Positions 49,681 to 60,273 of a stretch of DNA of 64,000 bases are shown here, piece after piece (within the stretch, counting starts at the first letter, position 1; each line of letters opens with the position of its first letter). A program made the translations under genes and the position numbers. Source of the DNA: DAIODI01 sp046349255 (lineage in GTDB: Bacteria > Pseudomonadota > Alphaproteobacteria > Rhizobiales > Aestuariivirgaceae); the NCBI GenBank assembly GCA_046349255.1, contig JAXMCR010000003.1:1-64000 (forward strand). The letters run 5' to 3'. The notes beneath the pieces are model-generated. The model had not been told where the DNA came from. It saw only the letters and a program-made list of their open reading frames with translations, and ran no database searches.

Positions 49681-52161
49681 ATGATACGCTTTCTGGGCTT
49701 CCTCTTCGGCGTGGGCTTCATCGTGTTCCTCGCGGGCGCGGCGGCCCTCGGCGTCGTCATCTGGAAGACGAGCGAGACGCTCCCGGACTACGCGCAGCTC
49801 GCGAAGTACGAGCCGCCGGTGATGACGCGCATCCATGCGGGCGACGGCACGCTGCTGTCGGAGTACGCGCGAGAGCGGCGCATCTTCGTCCCGATCGAGG
49901 CGGTGCCGGAGAAGCTCATCCACGCCTTCATCTCGGCCGAGGACAAGACGTTCTACCAGCACTCGGGCCTCGACTGGATGGGCATTGCCCGCGCCATGCT
50001 GCAGAACGTGCAGAACGTGATCGAGGGCAAGGACCGCCGCTTCATCGGCGCCTCGACGATCACCCAGCAGGTGGCGAAGAACTTCCTGCTTACGCCCGAG
50101 CGCAACATCCAGCGCAAGCTGAAGGAGGCGCTGCTCGCCCAGCGCATCGAGCGCACGTTCACGAAGGACCAGATACTCGAGCTCTACCTGAACGAGATCC
50201 TGTTCGGCATGAACATGTACGGCGTCGCCGCCGCTTCGCAGGGCTACTTCGGCAAGTCGCTCGACCAGCTCGACGTCGCCGAGATGGCCTACCTCGCGGC
50301 GCTCCCGAAGGCGCCGAACAACTACCACCCGATCAAGAACCGCGAGCGCGCGCTCGAACGCCGCAACTGGGTGCTCGATCGCATGCTGGAGAACGGCTAC
50401 ATCAACCAGGCGGAACACGACGCGGCGGTGAAGGAACCGCTGACCGTGACGCTCAAGCCCTCGGGCGCGGAACTCTTCGCCGCGGAATCCTTCTCCGAGG
50501 AAGTGCGCCGCGAACTCCAGCAGATGTACGGCGAGGACAAGCTCTACGACGGCGGCCTCTCGGTGCGCACCACGCTCGACCCGAAGCTGCAGGTCGCCGC
50601 GCGCGCCGCCCTCGCACAGGGCCTCATCAAGCTCGACCGCAAGCTTGGCTGGCGCGGGGCGATCAAGACGATCGACGTGAGCGGCGATTGGGGCGCGACG
50701 CTCGCCGGCATGCGGGTGCCGACCGACATCAATCCGTGGCGCATGGCCGTGGTGCTCGAAACCAACGAGGCGGGCGCGACGATCGGCCTCCAGCCCGCGA
50801 AGCTTCCGGCGGGACAGGTGTCCGACAAGCGCGAGACGGGCACCGTGCCGCTCAACCTCATGCAGTGGGCGCGCCGCGCCGGCAGCGAGGCGGGCAAGGT
50901 CGGCCCCGAGGTCAAGGCGGTGACCGACGTCGTCAACGTGGGTGATGTGATCTACGTCGCGCCCTCGACGCAGGCCGGCGTGTTCCACCTCGTGCAGATC
51001 CCCGAGGTCGAGGGCGGCCTCGTGGCAATGGATCCGCACACCGGCCGCGTGCTCGCGATGGTCGGCGGCTTCTCCTACGGCATGAGTCAGTTCAACCGCG
51101 CGGTGCAGGCGCTGCGCCAGCCCGGCTCCTCGATCAAGCCGTTCGTCTACGCTGCAGCGCTCGACAACGGCTATACGCCGGCGTCCGTCGTGCTCGATGC
51201 GCCGATCGAACTGAAGCTCGAGAACGGCGAACTCTGGAAACCGAAGAACTACACCAACAAGTTCTACGGCCCCTCCACCCTGCGCCTTGGCATCGAGAAG
51301 TCGCGCAATGCGATGACGGTGCGGCTCGCCCACGACATGGGCGTCCAGAAGTTCTGCACGCTCGCCGAATCGCTCGGCATCTACGACAAGCTGCCGCCGA
51401 TGCTCGCGATGGCGCTCGGCGCCGGCGAGACGACGCTGCTCAAGATGACGACCGCCTATTCGGAGATCGCCAACGGCGGCAAGAAGATCGAGCCGACGCT
51501 GATCGACCGCATCCAGGACCGCTACGGCCGCACGATCTACCGCCACGACGACCGCCCGTGCCCGGACTGCAACGCACAGGCCTGGTCGAACCAGGCCGAG
51601 CCGGAGCTCGCCGACAACCGGCCGCAGGTGCTGAACAACTTCACCGCCTACCAGATCACCTCCATGCTCGAAGGCGTGGTGCAGCGCGGCACCGGCCAGG
51701 CGCTGCTCGAGGTCGGCAAGCCGATCGCCGGCAAGACCGGTACCTCGAACGAGGAGCGCGACGCCTGGTTCATCGGCTTCACGCCGGACATGACGGTCGG
51801 CGTCTATGTCGGCTACGACAAGCCGCGCCCGATGGGCCGGCTCGCGACCGGCGGTCTGCTCGCCGCGCCGATCGTCGCCGACTTCATGAAGGTGGCGCTG
51901 AAGGACGAGCCGGCGACCCCGTTCCGCGTGCCGCCGGGCATTCAGCTCATCCCGATCGACGCCAAGACCGGCCAGCGTGCGGCCTACGGCGATCCGAACG
52001 TGATCCTCGAGGCCTTCAAGCCGAACGAGGGCCCGCCGGACGACACCGTCGTCATCGGCGGCTCGTTCAACGGCGGCGAGGCCGGGGGAAGCGGCGGCGG
52101 CGAGGGAAATGCGGCCGTCATCGAGGGCGGCTTGACGACCGGGACCGGCGGCCTTTATTGA
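49681..52161 (+). CDS. mrcA: penicillin-binding protein 1A
   Basis: 826-residue bifunctional transglycosylase/transpeptidase. N-terminal TM ~4-30; GT51 domain with AEDKTFYQHSGLDWMGIARA and STITQQVAKNFLL; transpeptidase SSIK (GSSIKP), SRN and KTGTS. C-terminal tail Gly-rich. ATG 49681 with GGTGAG before it is chosen over 49651. Builds the wall at the septum with the amidase. Confidence 0.94.
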   Translation: MIRFLGFLFGVGFIVFLAGAAALGVVIWKTSETLPDYAQLAKYEPPVMTRIHAGDGTLLSEYARERRIFVPIEAVPEKLIHAFISAEDKTFYQHSGLDWMGIARAMLQNVQNVIEGKDRRFIGASTITQQVAKNFLLTPERNIQRKLKEALLAQRIERTFTKDQILELYLNEILFGMNMYGVAAASQGYFGKSLDQLDVAEMAYLAALPKAPNNYHPIKNRERALERRNWVLDRMLENGYINQAEHDAAVKEPLTVTLKPSGAELFAAESFSEEVRRELQQMYGEDKLYDGGLSVRTTLDPKLQVAARAALAQGLIKLDRKLGWRGAIKTIDVSGDWGATLAGMRVPTDINPWRMAVVLETNEAGATIGLQPAKLPAGQVSDKRETGTVPLNLMQWARRAGSEAGKVGPEVKAVTDVVNVGDVIYVAPSTQAGVFHLVQIPEVEGGLVAMDPHTGRVLAMVGGFSYGMSQFNRAVQALRQPGSSIKPFVYAAALDNGYTPASVVLDAPIELKLENGELWKPKNYTNKFYGPSTLRLGIEKSRNAMTVRLAHDMGVQKFCTLAESLGIYDKLPPMLAMALGAGETTLLKMTTAYSEIANGGKKIEPTLIDRIQDRYGRTIYRHDDRPCPDCNAQAWSNQAEPELADNRPQVLNNFTAYQITSMLEGVVQRGTGQALLEVGKPIAGKTGTSNEERDAWFIGFTPDMTVGVYVGYDKPRPMGRLATGGLLAAPIVADFMKVALKDEPATPFRVPPGIQLIPIDAKTGQRAAYGDPNVILEAFKPNEGPPDDTVVIGGSFNGGEAGGSGGGEGNAAVIEGGLTTGTGGLY

Positions 52162-52217
52162 CGGCGGCTTCCGGGCCGGCATCTCTCCGGCTCGACACCC
52201 ATCCCACGCAGGAAGTC

Positions 52218-53349
52218 ATGCGCACCGAGATCTACAACCTCGTCGAGGAAATGAAGCAGTCGATCGGACTGCTGAGGAGGCATCTTTGACTGGGACAATG
52301 CGCTCCGCCAGCTCGCCGAACTGAACGCCCGCACCGAAGACCCCGCCCTCTGGAACGATCCGGAGAAGGCGCAGGAGGTGATGCGCAAGCGCCAGGACCT
52401 CGACCAGCGCATCAACACGGTGCTGAAACTCGAGCGCGGGATTTCCGACAACGTCGACCTCATCGAGATGGGCGAGGCCGAGGGTGACAAGGGCATCGTG
52501 GCCGAGGCCGAGGCAGCGCTCCTGGCGCTGAAGCCGGAGGTCGCCAAGGAGGAGCTCCAGACGCTGCTCGCCGGCGAGGCCGACAAGAACGACACCTACG
52601 TCGAGGTGCACGCCGGCGCCGGCGGCACCGAGAGCCAGGACTGGGCGAACATGCTCCTGCGCATGTACACCCGCTGGGCCGAACAGCACGGCTACAAGGT
52701 CGAGTTCATCGAGGAGCACGCGGGCGAGGAGGCCGGCATCAAGTCCGCCACCATCCTGGTCAAGGGGACCAACGCCTACGGCTGGCTCAAGACCGAGTCG
52801 GGCGTGCACCGCCTCGTGCGGATCTCGCCCTACGATTCGAACGCCCGCCGCCACACGTCGTTCGCCTCGATCTGGGTCTACCCCGTCGTCGACGACACGA
52901 TCGACATCCAGGTGAACGAGAGTGACTGCCGCATCGACACCTACCGGTCGTCGGGCGCGGGCGGCCAGCACGTCAACACGACGGACTCGGCGGTGCGCAT
53001 CACGCACATCCCGACCGGCATCGTCGTCGCCTGCCAGAACGAGCGCAGCCAGCACAAGAACCGCGCCACCGCGTGGAACATGCTGAAGGCGCGCCTCTAC
53101 GAGCTCGAGCTCCAGAAGCGGCAGGAGAAGATCGACGCGGCGAACGCCACCAAGACCGACATCGGCTGGGGCCACCAGATTCGCTCGTACGTGCTGCAGC
53201 CCTACCAGATGGTGAAGGACCTGCGCACCGGCGTGACGAGTTCGAGCCCGTCGACGGTGCTCGACGGCGACCTCGACGAGTTCATGGCCGCAAGCCTAGC
53301 CCAGCAGGTGCACGGCGGCGCGGTGGCCGAGGTCGGCGACATCGAGTAG
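52218..53349 (+). CDS. prfB: peptide chain release factor 2, with programmed +1 frameshift
   Basis: 376 residues after frameshift. The first 23 codons (52218-52286) run into TGA at 52287; the main frame resumes at 52288 (DWDNALRQLAEL). Domain 2 has the recognition loop SPY in RISPYDSNARRHTSF, where SPF is usual, and domain 3 has GAGGQHVN, the GGQ that hydrolyses peptidyl-tRNA at UGA and UAA. Only 2 bases separate its stop from the convergent MFS gene. Confidence 0.95.
52275..52289 (+). promoter_or_regulatory. prfB programmed frameshift site
   Basis: AGGAGG (52275-52280), an internal Shine-Dalgarno, lies 3 bases before the slippery CTT (52284-52286) and TGA (52287-52289), followed by C. Same layout as E. 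coli prfB, with RF2 shortage favouring +1 slippage. Confidence 0.92.
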
Positions 53350-53351
53350 CG

Positions 53352-54584
53352 CTAGAGGCGCTCGGCGGCCGCCGCCTGCGCCCTCGCCACGAGCCGGCCG
53401 ATCATCAGGAACGCCGAGAATCCCAGAATCGCGATGAACGCCATCGCGGCAAGCGACACGTGGACGCCCGCCCGCTGGACGAGCTCCGCCAGCACGAAGG
53501 GCGCGCCCGAGTTCACGACCAGCCGGAAGGACGCCATCTTGCCCATCCGCGTCGCGTAGCCCGTGCTGCCGAACAGCATCAGCGGCAGCGTGCCGCGCAC
53601 GATGCTGGTGAGCCCTGAGGCGAACCCGAACAGAGAGGCGAACGCTGCCGCGCCGATCACCGAAGAGCCGGTGAACAGCGGCAGCAGCATCGCCAGCACC
53701 AGCATCCCGATCGACAGCAGCGTCAGCGACAGCGGCCGCCAACCCGAGGCGAACGCCATCGTGATGAAGCGCATGGCGACCTGCGACGGCCCGAACAGCG
53801 AGGCGCATAGCACCGCGTGCTCGCCGACGCCGAGGTTCCCCATCAGCGGCACGAGCTGCGCCAGCACTGCGCCGAGGACGAAGCCGCCGAGCGTGAAGCC
53901 CGTGGTCACCAGCGCGAACCCGACCTGCGAGTCACGACCGCTCAGCGCCGGTTGGACCGCGAGCACGCTTGGCGCTGCGCCCCCTTCGGACCGTGCGGAC
54001 GCCTCGAGCGCGGCGGCGGCATGGGTGCGCCGCGCGACCTTGCGCATGGCGAGATGGATCGGCAAGCAGACTGCAAGGTTCAGCACGGCGAATGAGAAGA
54101 GCACGGTGCGCCACGACCAGAATTCGAGGAGCCACGTGGTGAGCGGCCAGAACAACGTCGAGGAAAAGCCCGCGATCAGCGTCAGGTGCGTGATGCGGAT
54201 GCGCGCCTGCGCCGGGTTCAGCTGCACGATGCAGGCGAACGCCGCGTCGTACTGGGCGTAGGTCGAGGCGAGCTGCGACAGGATCAGCGCGACGATGAAC
54301 ACGGCGGGGTTGGGCGCGAGCGCCGCGACCGCCAGCGCGACCGACGACGCGAGGGTGCCGAGCGCCATGAGCGGCGGCGCGCCGTATCGGTCGATCTGGC
54401 GCCCGACGATCGGCGAGACGAAGCCACCGGCGAGCAGCGCCACGGAGAAGGCGCCAAAGACCCACGAGACGGGCCAGGAGAACGTCCTTGCGATGTCGCC
54501 GGCGACGATCGAGTACGAATAATAGAGCGCGCCATAGCAGACGATCTGCGATACGCCGATGAGCACCACCGCCTGGTGGCGCAT
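53352..54584 (-). CDS. MFS transporter
   Basis: 410 residues with about 12 membrane segments. Loop 2-3 motif GRQIDRYG is typical of MFS, loop 8-9 also ends in a basic stretch. A charged loop at ~185-210 divides the halves. ATG 54584 with AGGAG upstream is preferred. Substrate unknown. Confidence 0.85.
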   Translation of the reverse strand: MRHQAVVLIGVSQIVCYGALYYSYSIVAGDIARTFSWPVSWVFGAFSVALLAGGFVSPIVGRQIDRYGAPPLMALGTLASSVALAVAALAPNPAVFIVALILSQLASTYAQYDAAFACIVQLNPAQARIRITHLTLIAGFSSTLFWPLTTWLLEFWSWRTVLFSFAVLNLAVCLPIHLAMRKVARRTHAAAALEASARSEGGAAPSVLAVQPALSGRDSQVGFALVTTGFTLGGFVLGAVLAQLVPLMGNLGVGEHAVLCASLFGPSQVAMRFITMAFASGWRPLSLTLLSIGMLVLAMLLPLFTGSSVIGAAAFASLFGFASGLTSIVRGTLPLMLFGSTGYATRMGKMASFRLVVNSGAPFVLAELVQRAGVHVSLAAMAFIAILGFSAFLMIGRLVARAQAAAAERL

Positions 54585-54777
54585 GAACAGCTTCTCCTGC
54601 CGGTTCACGGGGTGCGCCGGGCGGAAGGGCAGATCGGCTTGTCGAGGATCATCGGGAAGCGAGCCGGTGGCCGTCGGGCGTCATCTGGATGACACGGGAG
54701 ACCGACTCGGGGACCGCCGTCAAGGCGGGTCGGGCCGAATGCCAGCCATGCGGGCCGGCATCCGGCCGAATGTCGCT

Positions 54778-55257
<480 letters not shown>

Positions 55258-55434
55258 CCTTTCGTCTTGATGCGGGGGTCAATGGGAGCCGGGCAGGTCG
55301 GGACCGGGGTCGTCCCGCGTTAAGTTTACGTAACCACCCCGAAACATGGTTCATACTTGGTAAACTGCCTGTGAGACACACTGGAACAGGACCGGTTGGG
55401 CGGTCATCATGGGGTAGGTGGGGCTGATCTGTAC

Positions 55435-58400
55435 GTGGTGAGACGGCGTCGGGCGAGAACTGTGGTGCTTGGCGCGCTGGCGACGCTTGTTGCCGGCGTT
55501 ATCGTCGTCGGCGCCGCGGTCTACTGGCGGCTGTCGCAGGGCCCGATCTCGCTGCCGTTCCTAACCTCGATGGTCCAGAGCCACATCTCCGGGCTCGTCC
55601 CCGGCGTGAAGGCGGAAATTTCCGGCGTCGTATTCGAGCGGGACGGCGATTCGGGGAGCCCCCGCATCCGGCTGAAGGAGATCCGCCTGCGCGACCAGGC
55701 GGGCAATCTCATCGCGCAGGCGCCTCGCGCGGCGGTCGACGTCTCGGGCAGCGACCTCATGCGCGGCACGGTGAACGTGCGCTCGCTCGAACTGATCGGC
55801 CCGAGAATCTTCATCCGCCGCAAGCTCGACGGCTCGTTCCAGATGGGGTTCGGCGAGACTGCCGGCGACGAGGGCGCGATCCCCTCGTCGGGTGACCCGC
55901 AGCTTCCTGCCGCCAAGCCCGGCACGACCGCACAGGGAGCGCCGGCCGATCCGAAGAGCGGCTACCAGGGGTCGCCGCTCGACGCGCAGACCACCGGCGT
56001 AGCGGACGGTGCGCCCAACCTGATCGACCTCCTCAAGACGCAGCTCACGCAGGGCTCGGGCGGCGCTGCCGGCAACCTCGACACGGTGATGATCAAGCAG
56101 GCCTCGGTCTCGCTCCTCGACGAGGCGAACCAGGCTGTGTGGTTTGCGCCGCGCGCCAACCTTACCTTCCGGCGCGCCACCGACGGCTTCGTGCTGCTCG
56201 CCGACGCAACCATCGCCTCCTCCTCGAATCCCTGGAAGGCGGAGGTCATCACCACCTACCGGGCTGGCGAGAAGACCTACGCGATCAATGCGCGGCTCTC
56301 CGACGTCGTCCCCGCCGACATCGCCGACAATGTGTTTGCGCTGTCCCAGCTCGCACAGGTGAAGCTGCCGCTGTCGGGCGAAGCACGCATGGTGACGTCC
56401 GAGACGGGGAAGATCCTCAGCGCCTCGGCCGAGCTCACGGCGGCGAAGGGCGAGGTCGGCTTCCCGGACTACATCGCCGATCCCGTCGTCATCGACGGCG
56501 GCACCGTGCGGCTCGACTACAACCCCGGGACCGGCGGACTGCTTCTCGACAAGTCCGAGATCAAGGTCGGCGGCGGCACGACCGAGGTGACCGGCCAGAT
56601 CGACCCGCTGCGCGATCCCGCCGGCCGCCTCCAGGCGCTGGCGATGCAGATCAAGGCCGCGAACGTCAACATCAAGGCCTTCGACAAGACGCCCGGCACC
56701 CTCGCCATGGACCGGGTGGAGTTCACCGGCATCGCCGCCCTGAATGAGCGCCGCCTCGACGTCAGCGATCTTCTGCTCACGGCGGGCTCGACCGCCATCC
56801 GCACGCGCGGCAGCTTCGTGGGCGGCAAGGAAGCCGTCGGCATCTTCCTTTCGGGCCGCATGCGCGACGTGTCCGCCGACCTCGTGAAGCGACTATGGCC
56901 GGCGGTGGTCCTCCCCTCGGCTCGCGGCTGGTTCTTCAAGAATATCGACGAAGGCAAGATCACCGACGGCACCTTCCGCATCGAGATTCCGGCGGATGTG
57001 CTGGCGGGCGCGCTGAAGCGCCAGGGCGTGCCGCGCGACATGGTGGACGTCCAGTTCACCGCCGAAGGCGTCGGTGGCAACTACTACTCGCCGCTGCCGA
57101 AGGTGCAGGGCCTCAAGGCGGTGGCGAAGATCACCGGTGAAACGTTCGACCTCGACATGAGCGGCGGGACGATCGCGCTGCCGTCCGGCGAGACGGTGAC
57201 GATCGATACCGCGACGATGCGATCGACCGACCTCGAACAGCTATACGTGCCGACCACGTTCAACATCCAGGCGTCCGGCGCGGCCCCCTCGCTCCTGCAG
57301 CTCATGGACCAGGAACCGCTGCAACTCCTCACCAACTCCGGCGTCGGCGACCTGAAGCTGACGGGCGACGTGACGGCGAACATCGCGATCGACGTTCCGC
57401 TGGGACCGCCGCCGGTGCAGCAGGTGAAGGTCACCGCCAAGGCAAGGATCAACAATGCGGCCCTGAAGGCAGCGATGCCGGGCATCGATATCGCCGGCGG
57501 CGATATCGGGGTCGACGTGACCGAAACGGGCGTCACCGCGAGCGGTCCCGCGATGATCAACGGGCAGAAGAGCGCGATCTCCTGGAACCGCCAGTTCGCC
57601 AAGGAAGGCAGCTCGCCGCTCGACACGATCTCGATCGAGTCGAGCTTCGACGACGCGGCGCGCAAGAAGCTCGGCATCGACCTCTCCGGCTTCATGGAAG
57701 GCCCCGTGAAGGCGAAGGTCACGGGTGATCTCGAGGGCCGCGAGCTCAAGGACATGCAGGTGTCCGTCGACCTGTCGAAGGTCCGCATGTTCCTCGATAC
57801 GATCAGCTGGTCGCGCCCCGCGCAGCCGAAGACGCAGGCGAGCTTCGACCTCGATCTGACCCAGCCGAAGATCTACAGGATCAAGGGTCTCAAGATCACC
57901 GGGCCCAACCTCGACATCGCCGGCGACCTCAGCGTCGACAAGAGCGGCAACGTGCTGGAGGGCACGATGCCGAAGGTGGTGCTCGACGACTGGAACCAGG
58001 TGGCGATCGGCATCAAGTCGTCGCCGAACCAGGTCAACATGGTGGTGAACGGCCGCGCCTTCGATGCCCGCCCCATCATCTCCAGCATGTTCTCCGGCGG
58101 CCCGCAGCGCCCGATCGTCGCCGGCAGGCCGGTCGTCATGGACGTGCAGATCGAGCAGGTGCAGGGCCATCGCGGCGAGACGCTGAACGACCTCAACGGC
58201 AGGCTCGAGATCCGCAACGGCATCGCGCAGCAGGCCGACCTCAAGGCCGTGTTCGCGTCGGGTGGGCCCATCAACATCCGCATCACGCCGACCAGCGACC
58301 AAACCCGCGACATGCGGGTCACGGGCCGTGACGCGGGGGCGGCGCTCCGGGCGACGAACCTCTACTCGAAGGTGTCCGGCGGCACGATCGACTTCTCCGC

Positions 58401-58974
58401 GATTCTCGATTCCGGGCAGCGCTCGGGCATCCGGGAGGGACGCCTCTACGTCTACAACTTCGAGGTCCTGAACGAGCAGGCACTCAACGAGATCAGCAAC
58501 CGCGGCGGCGCCGGCAAGAATGGTCCGCGCGCCAGCGGCAACCGCTTCACGCGGCTGTCCGTGCCGTTCTCGGCCGACAACCAGTATGTCCGCATCGGCG
58601 ACGCGATCGTCCAGGGGCCGGAACTCGGCGCGTCGGCGCAAGGGGTGATCGGCAAGACGGATGGCCGCCTCGACATCGGCGGCACGATCATCCCGCTTTA
58701 TGGCCTGAACACGCTCCCCTCCGTCGTGCCCGTGCTGGGCGACGTGCTGATGGGCGGCAAGGGGCAGGGTATCTTCGGCCTGAACTACGCGCTGAAGGGC
58801 ACGATGAAGGAGGCGCAGTTCGTCATCAACCCGGTATCGGCGATCGCACCGGGCTTCCTCCGGCAGCTCTTCCCGACCGGCGCGGCCGTGCCGCAGAACA
58901 ACCCGGACGGAACGCCGCTCACCCCGAAGAGCGATACGCCGACGGCCAAGCAGCCGACCAACGGCAACCGGTGA
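55435..58974 (+). CDS. AsmA-like/DUF3971 giant envelope protein
   Basis: About 1179 residues. One N-terminal membrane anchor (~5-30), then long repetitive beta-strand region with DUF3971 and AsmA-2/AsmA C-terminal domains near the end (NLYSKVSGGTIDFSAIL...; LSVPFSADNQYVRIGDAIVQGPELGASAQGVI). Such AsmA-like proteins bridge inner and outer membranes for phospholipid transport. GTG 55435 is the probable start; others upstream lack ribosome sites. Converges with tyrS. Confidence 0.85.
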   Translation: MVRRRRARTVVLGALATLVAGVIVVGAAVYWRLSQGPISLPFLTSMVQSHISGLVPGVKAEISGVVFERDGDSGSPRIRLKEIRLRDQAGNLIAQAPRAAVDVSGSDLMRGTVNVRSLELIGPRIFIRRKLDGSFQMGFGETAGDEGAIPSSGDPQLPAAKPGTTAQGAPADPKSGYQGSPLDAQTTGVADGAPNLIDLLKTQLTQGSGGAAGNLDTVMIKQASVSLLDEANQAVWFAPRANLTFRRATDGFVLLADATIASSSNPWKAEVITTYRAGEKTYAINARLSDVVPADIADNVFALSQLAQVKLPLSGEARMVTSETGKILSASAELTAAKGEVGFPDYIADPVVIDGGTVRLDYNPGTGGLLLDKSEIKVGGGTTEVTGQIDPLRDPAGRLQALAMQIKAANVNIKAFDKTPGTLAMDRVEFTGIAALNERRLDVSDLLLTAGSTAIRTRGSFVGGKEAVGIFLSGRMRDVSADLVKRLWPAVVLPSARGWFFKNIDEGKITDGTFRIEIPADVLAGALKRQGVPRDMVDVQFTAEGVGGNYYSPLPKVQGLKAVAKITGETFDLDMSGGTIALPSGETVTIDTATMRSTDLEQLYVPTTFNIQASGAAPSLLQLMDQEPLQLLTNSGVGDLKLTGDVTANIAIDVPLGPPPVQQVKVTAKARINNAALKAAMPGIDIAGGDIGVDVTETGVTASGPAMINGQKSAISWNRQFAKEGSSPLDTISIESSFDDAARKKLGIDLSGFMEGPVKAKVTGDLEGRELKDMQVSVDLSKVRMFLDTISWSRPAQPKTQASFDLDLTQPKIYRIKGLKITGPNLDIAGDLSVDKSGNVLEGTMPKVVLDDWNQVAIGIKSSPNQVNMVVNGRAFDARPIISSMFSGGPQRPIVAGRPVVMDVQIEQVQGHRGETLNDLNGRLEIRNGIAQQADLKAVFASGGPINIRITPTSDQTRDMRVTGRDAGAALRATNLYSKVSGGTIDFSAILDSGQRSGIREGRLYVYNFEVLNEQALNEISNRGGAGKNGPRASGNRFTRLSVPFSADNQYVRIGDAIVQGPELGASAQGVIGKTDGRLDIGGTIIPLYGLNTLPSVVPVLGDVLMGGKGQGIFGLNYALKGTMKEAQFVINPVSAIAPGFLRQLFPTGAAVPQNNPDGTPLTPKSDTPTAKQPTNGNR

Positions 58975-58977
58975 ACC

Positions 58978-60222
58978 TTAGAGCGGCCGGATCAGGACGT
59001 GCCGCTTCTTGCCGACCGACAGCTTGATCACGCCATCCGCGTTGAGGTTCTCGCGAGTCAGCAGCATGCGCTCGTCCGACACCGGGACGTCGTTGATGCG
59101 GACCGCACCGCCCTGGATCGATCGCCGGGCCTCCCCATTGGACGATGCAAGGCCGGCAAGCACGTTCGCCTGCAGGATGCCGAGGCCGTTCGAGAGGTCC
59201 GCCTCGATGGTCGGGAGCCCGGCCGCATTCTGCCCCTCCTCGAAGGTCTTGCGTGCCGTCTCCGCGGCTGCTTCCGCTGCCGCCCGGCCACGCACCAGTG
59301 CGGTCGCCTCGGTCGCCAGCACCTTCTTCGCCTCGTTGATCTCCTGGCCCTTCAGCGCTGCAAGGCGCGCCACCTCGGCAAGCGGCAGGATCGTGAAGAG
59401 CTTCAGGTACCGCTCGACGTCGGCATCCTCGGTGTTGCGCCAGAACTGCCAGTAGTCGTAGGTCGAGAGCTGGTCATCGTTGAGCCACACGGCGCCGGAG
59501 GCGGTCTTGCCCATCTTCTGGCCGGAGGCGGTGGTGAGCAGCGGGCAGGTGAGCGCGTAGAGCTGCTGCGTGCCGCGCCGGCGGCCGAGGTCGATGCCGT
59601 TGACGATGTTGCCCCACTGGTCGGATCCGCCCATCTGCAAGACGCAGCTGTAGCGGTTGGCAAGCTCGGTGAAGTCGTAAGCCTGCAGCACCATGTAGTT
59701 GAACTCGATGAAGGAGAGCTCGTGCTCGCGCTCGAGCCTGAGCTTCACCGAGTCCATCGTCAGCATGCGGTTGACGGAGAAGTGCTTGCCGACGTCGCGC
59801 AGAAACTCGATGTAGTTGAGGGGCGCGAGCCATTCCGCGTTGTCGACCATGATGGCGTCGCGCGCGCCAGCCCCGAATGTCAGGAGCTTGGCGAACACCT
59901 GCCGGATCGAGTTCTTGTTGTCCTCGATCTGCTCGAGGGTGAGGATCTTGCGGGATTCATCGCGCCCCGAGGGGTCGCCGACGCGGGTCGTTCCGCCCCC
60001 CATGAGCACAATCGGCTTGCCGCCGGTCTGCTGCAGCCAGTAGAGCATCATGATCGAGATCAGCGAGCCGACGTGCAGCGAGGCGGCCGTGCAGTCGTAG
60101 CCGACATAGGCCGTGAGCCCGCCCTGTTTTGCGAGCGCATCGAGGCCGGCCGTATCCGAACACTGGTGGACGTAGCCGCGCTCGTGGAGAATCGTTAGGA
60201 AATCCGACTGAAACTGGCTCAT
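58978..60222 (-). CDS. tyrS: tyrosyl-tRNA synthetase
   Basis: 414 residues, class I. HIGH-like LHVGS and KMSKS-like KMGKT; DQWGN at the tyrosine/tRNA pocket; C-terminal S4 RNA-binding domain (AVRINDVPVSDE). Charges tRNA-Tyr. Divergent from anmK. Confidence 0.96.
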   Translation of the reverse strand: MSQFQSDFLTILHERGYVHQCSDTAGLDALAKQGGLTAYVGYDCTAASLHVGSLISIMMLYWLQQTGGKPIVLMGGGTTRVGDPSGRDESRKILTLEQIEDNKNSIRQVFAKLLTFGAGARDAIMVDNAEWLAPLNYIEFLRDVGKHFSVNRMLTMDSVKLRLEREHELSFIEFNYMVLQAYDFTELANRYSCVLQMGGSDQWGNIVNGIDLGRRRGTQQLYALTCPLLTTASGQKMGKTASGAVWLNDDQLSTYDYWQFWRNTEDADVERYLKLFTILPLAEVARLAALKGQEINEAKKVLATEATALVRGRAAAEAAAETARKTFEEGQNAAGLPTIEADLSNGLGILQANVLAGLASSNGEARRSIQGGAVRINDVPVSDERMLLTRENLNADGVIKLSVGKKRHVLIRPL

Positions 60223-60273
60223 GAACGTCGATCCGGGAAATGATGTGGGCGGTTCCCTAGCAGAGTTGATGAC

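Noticed and set aside
47923..52161. 1412-codon frame joining amidase region and PBP1a
   Set aside because: Front part lies in another frame of the amidase gene; PBP1a starts at 49681.
54753..54767. GGCCGG/CCGGCC hairpin upstream of bcp end
   Set aside because: No T-run, short arms; common in GC-rich DNA.
55323..55366. AGTTTAC/GTAAACT inverted repeat before the AsmA-like gene
   Set aside because: 7-bp arms with 30-base loop in a short AT-rich promoter region; cannot be told from chance.
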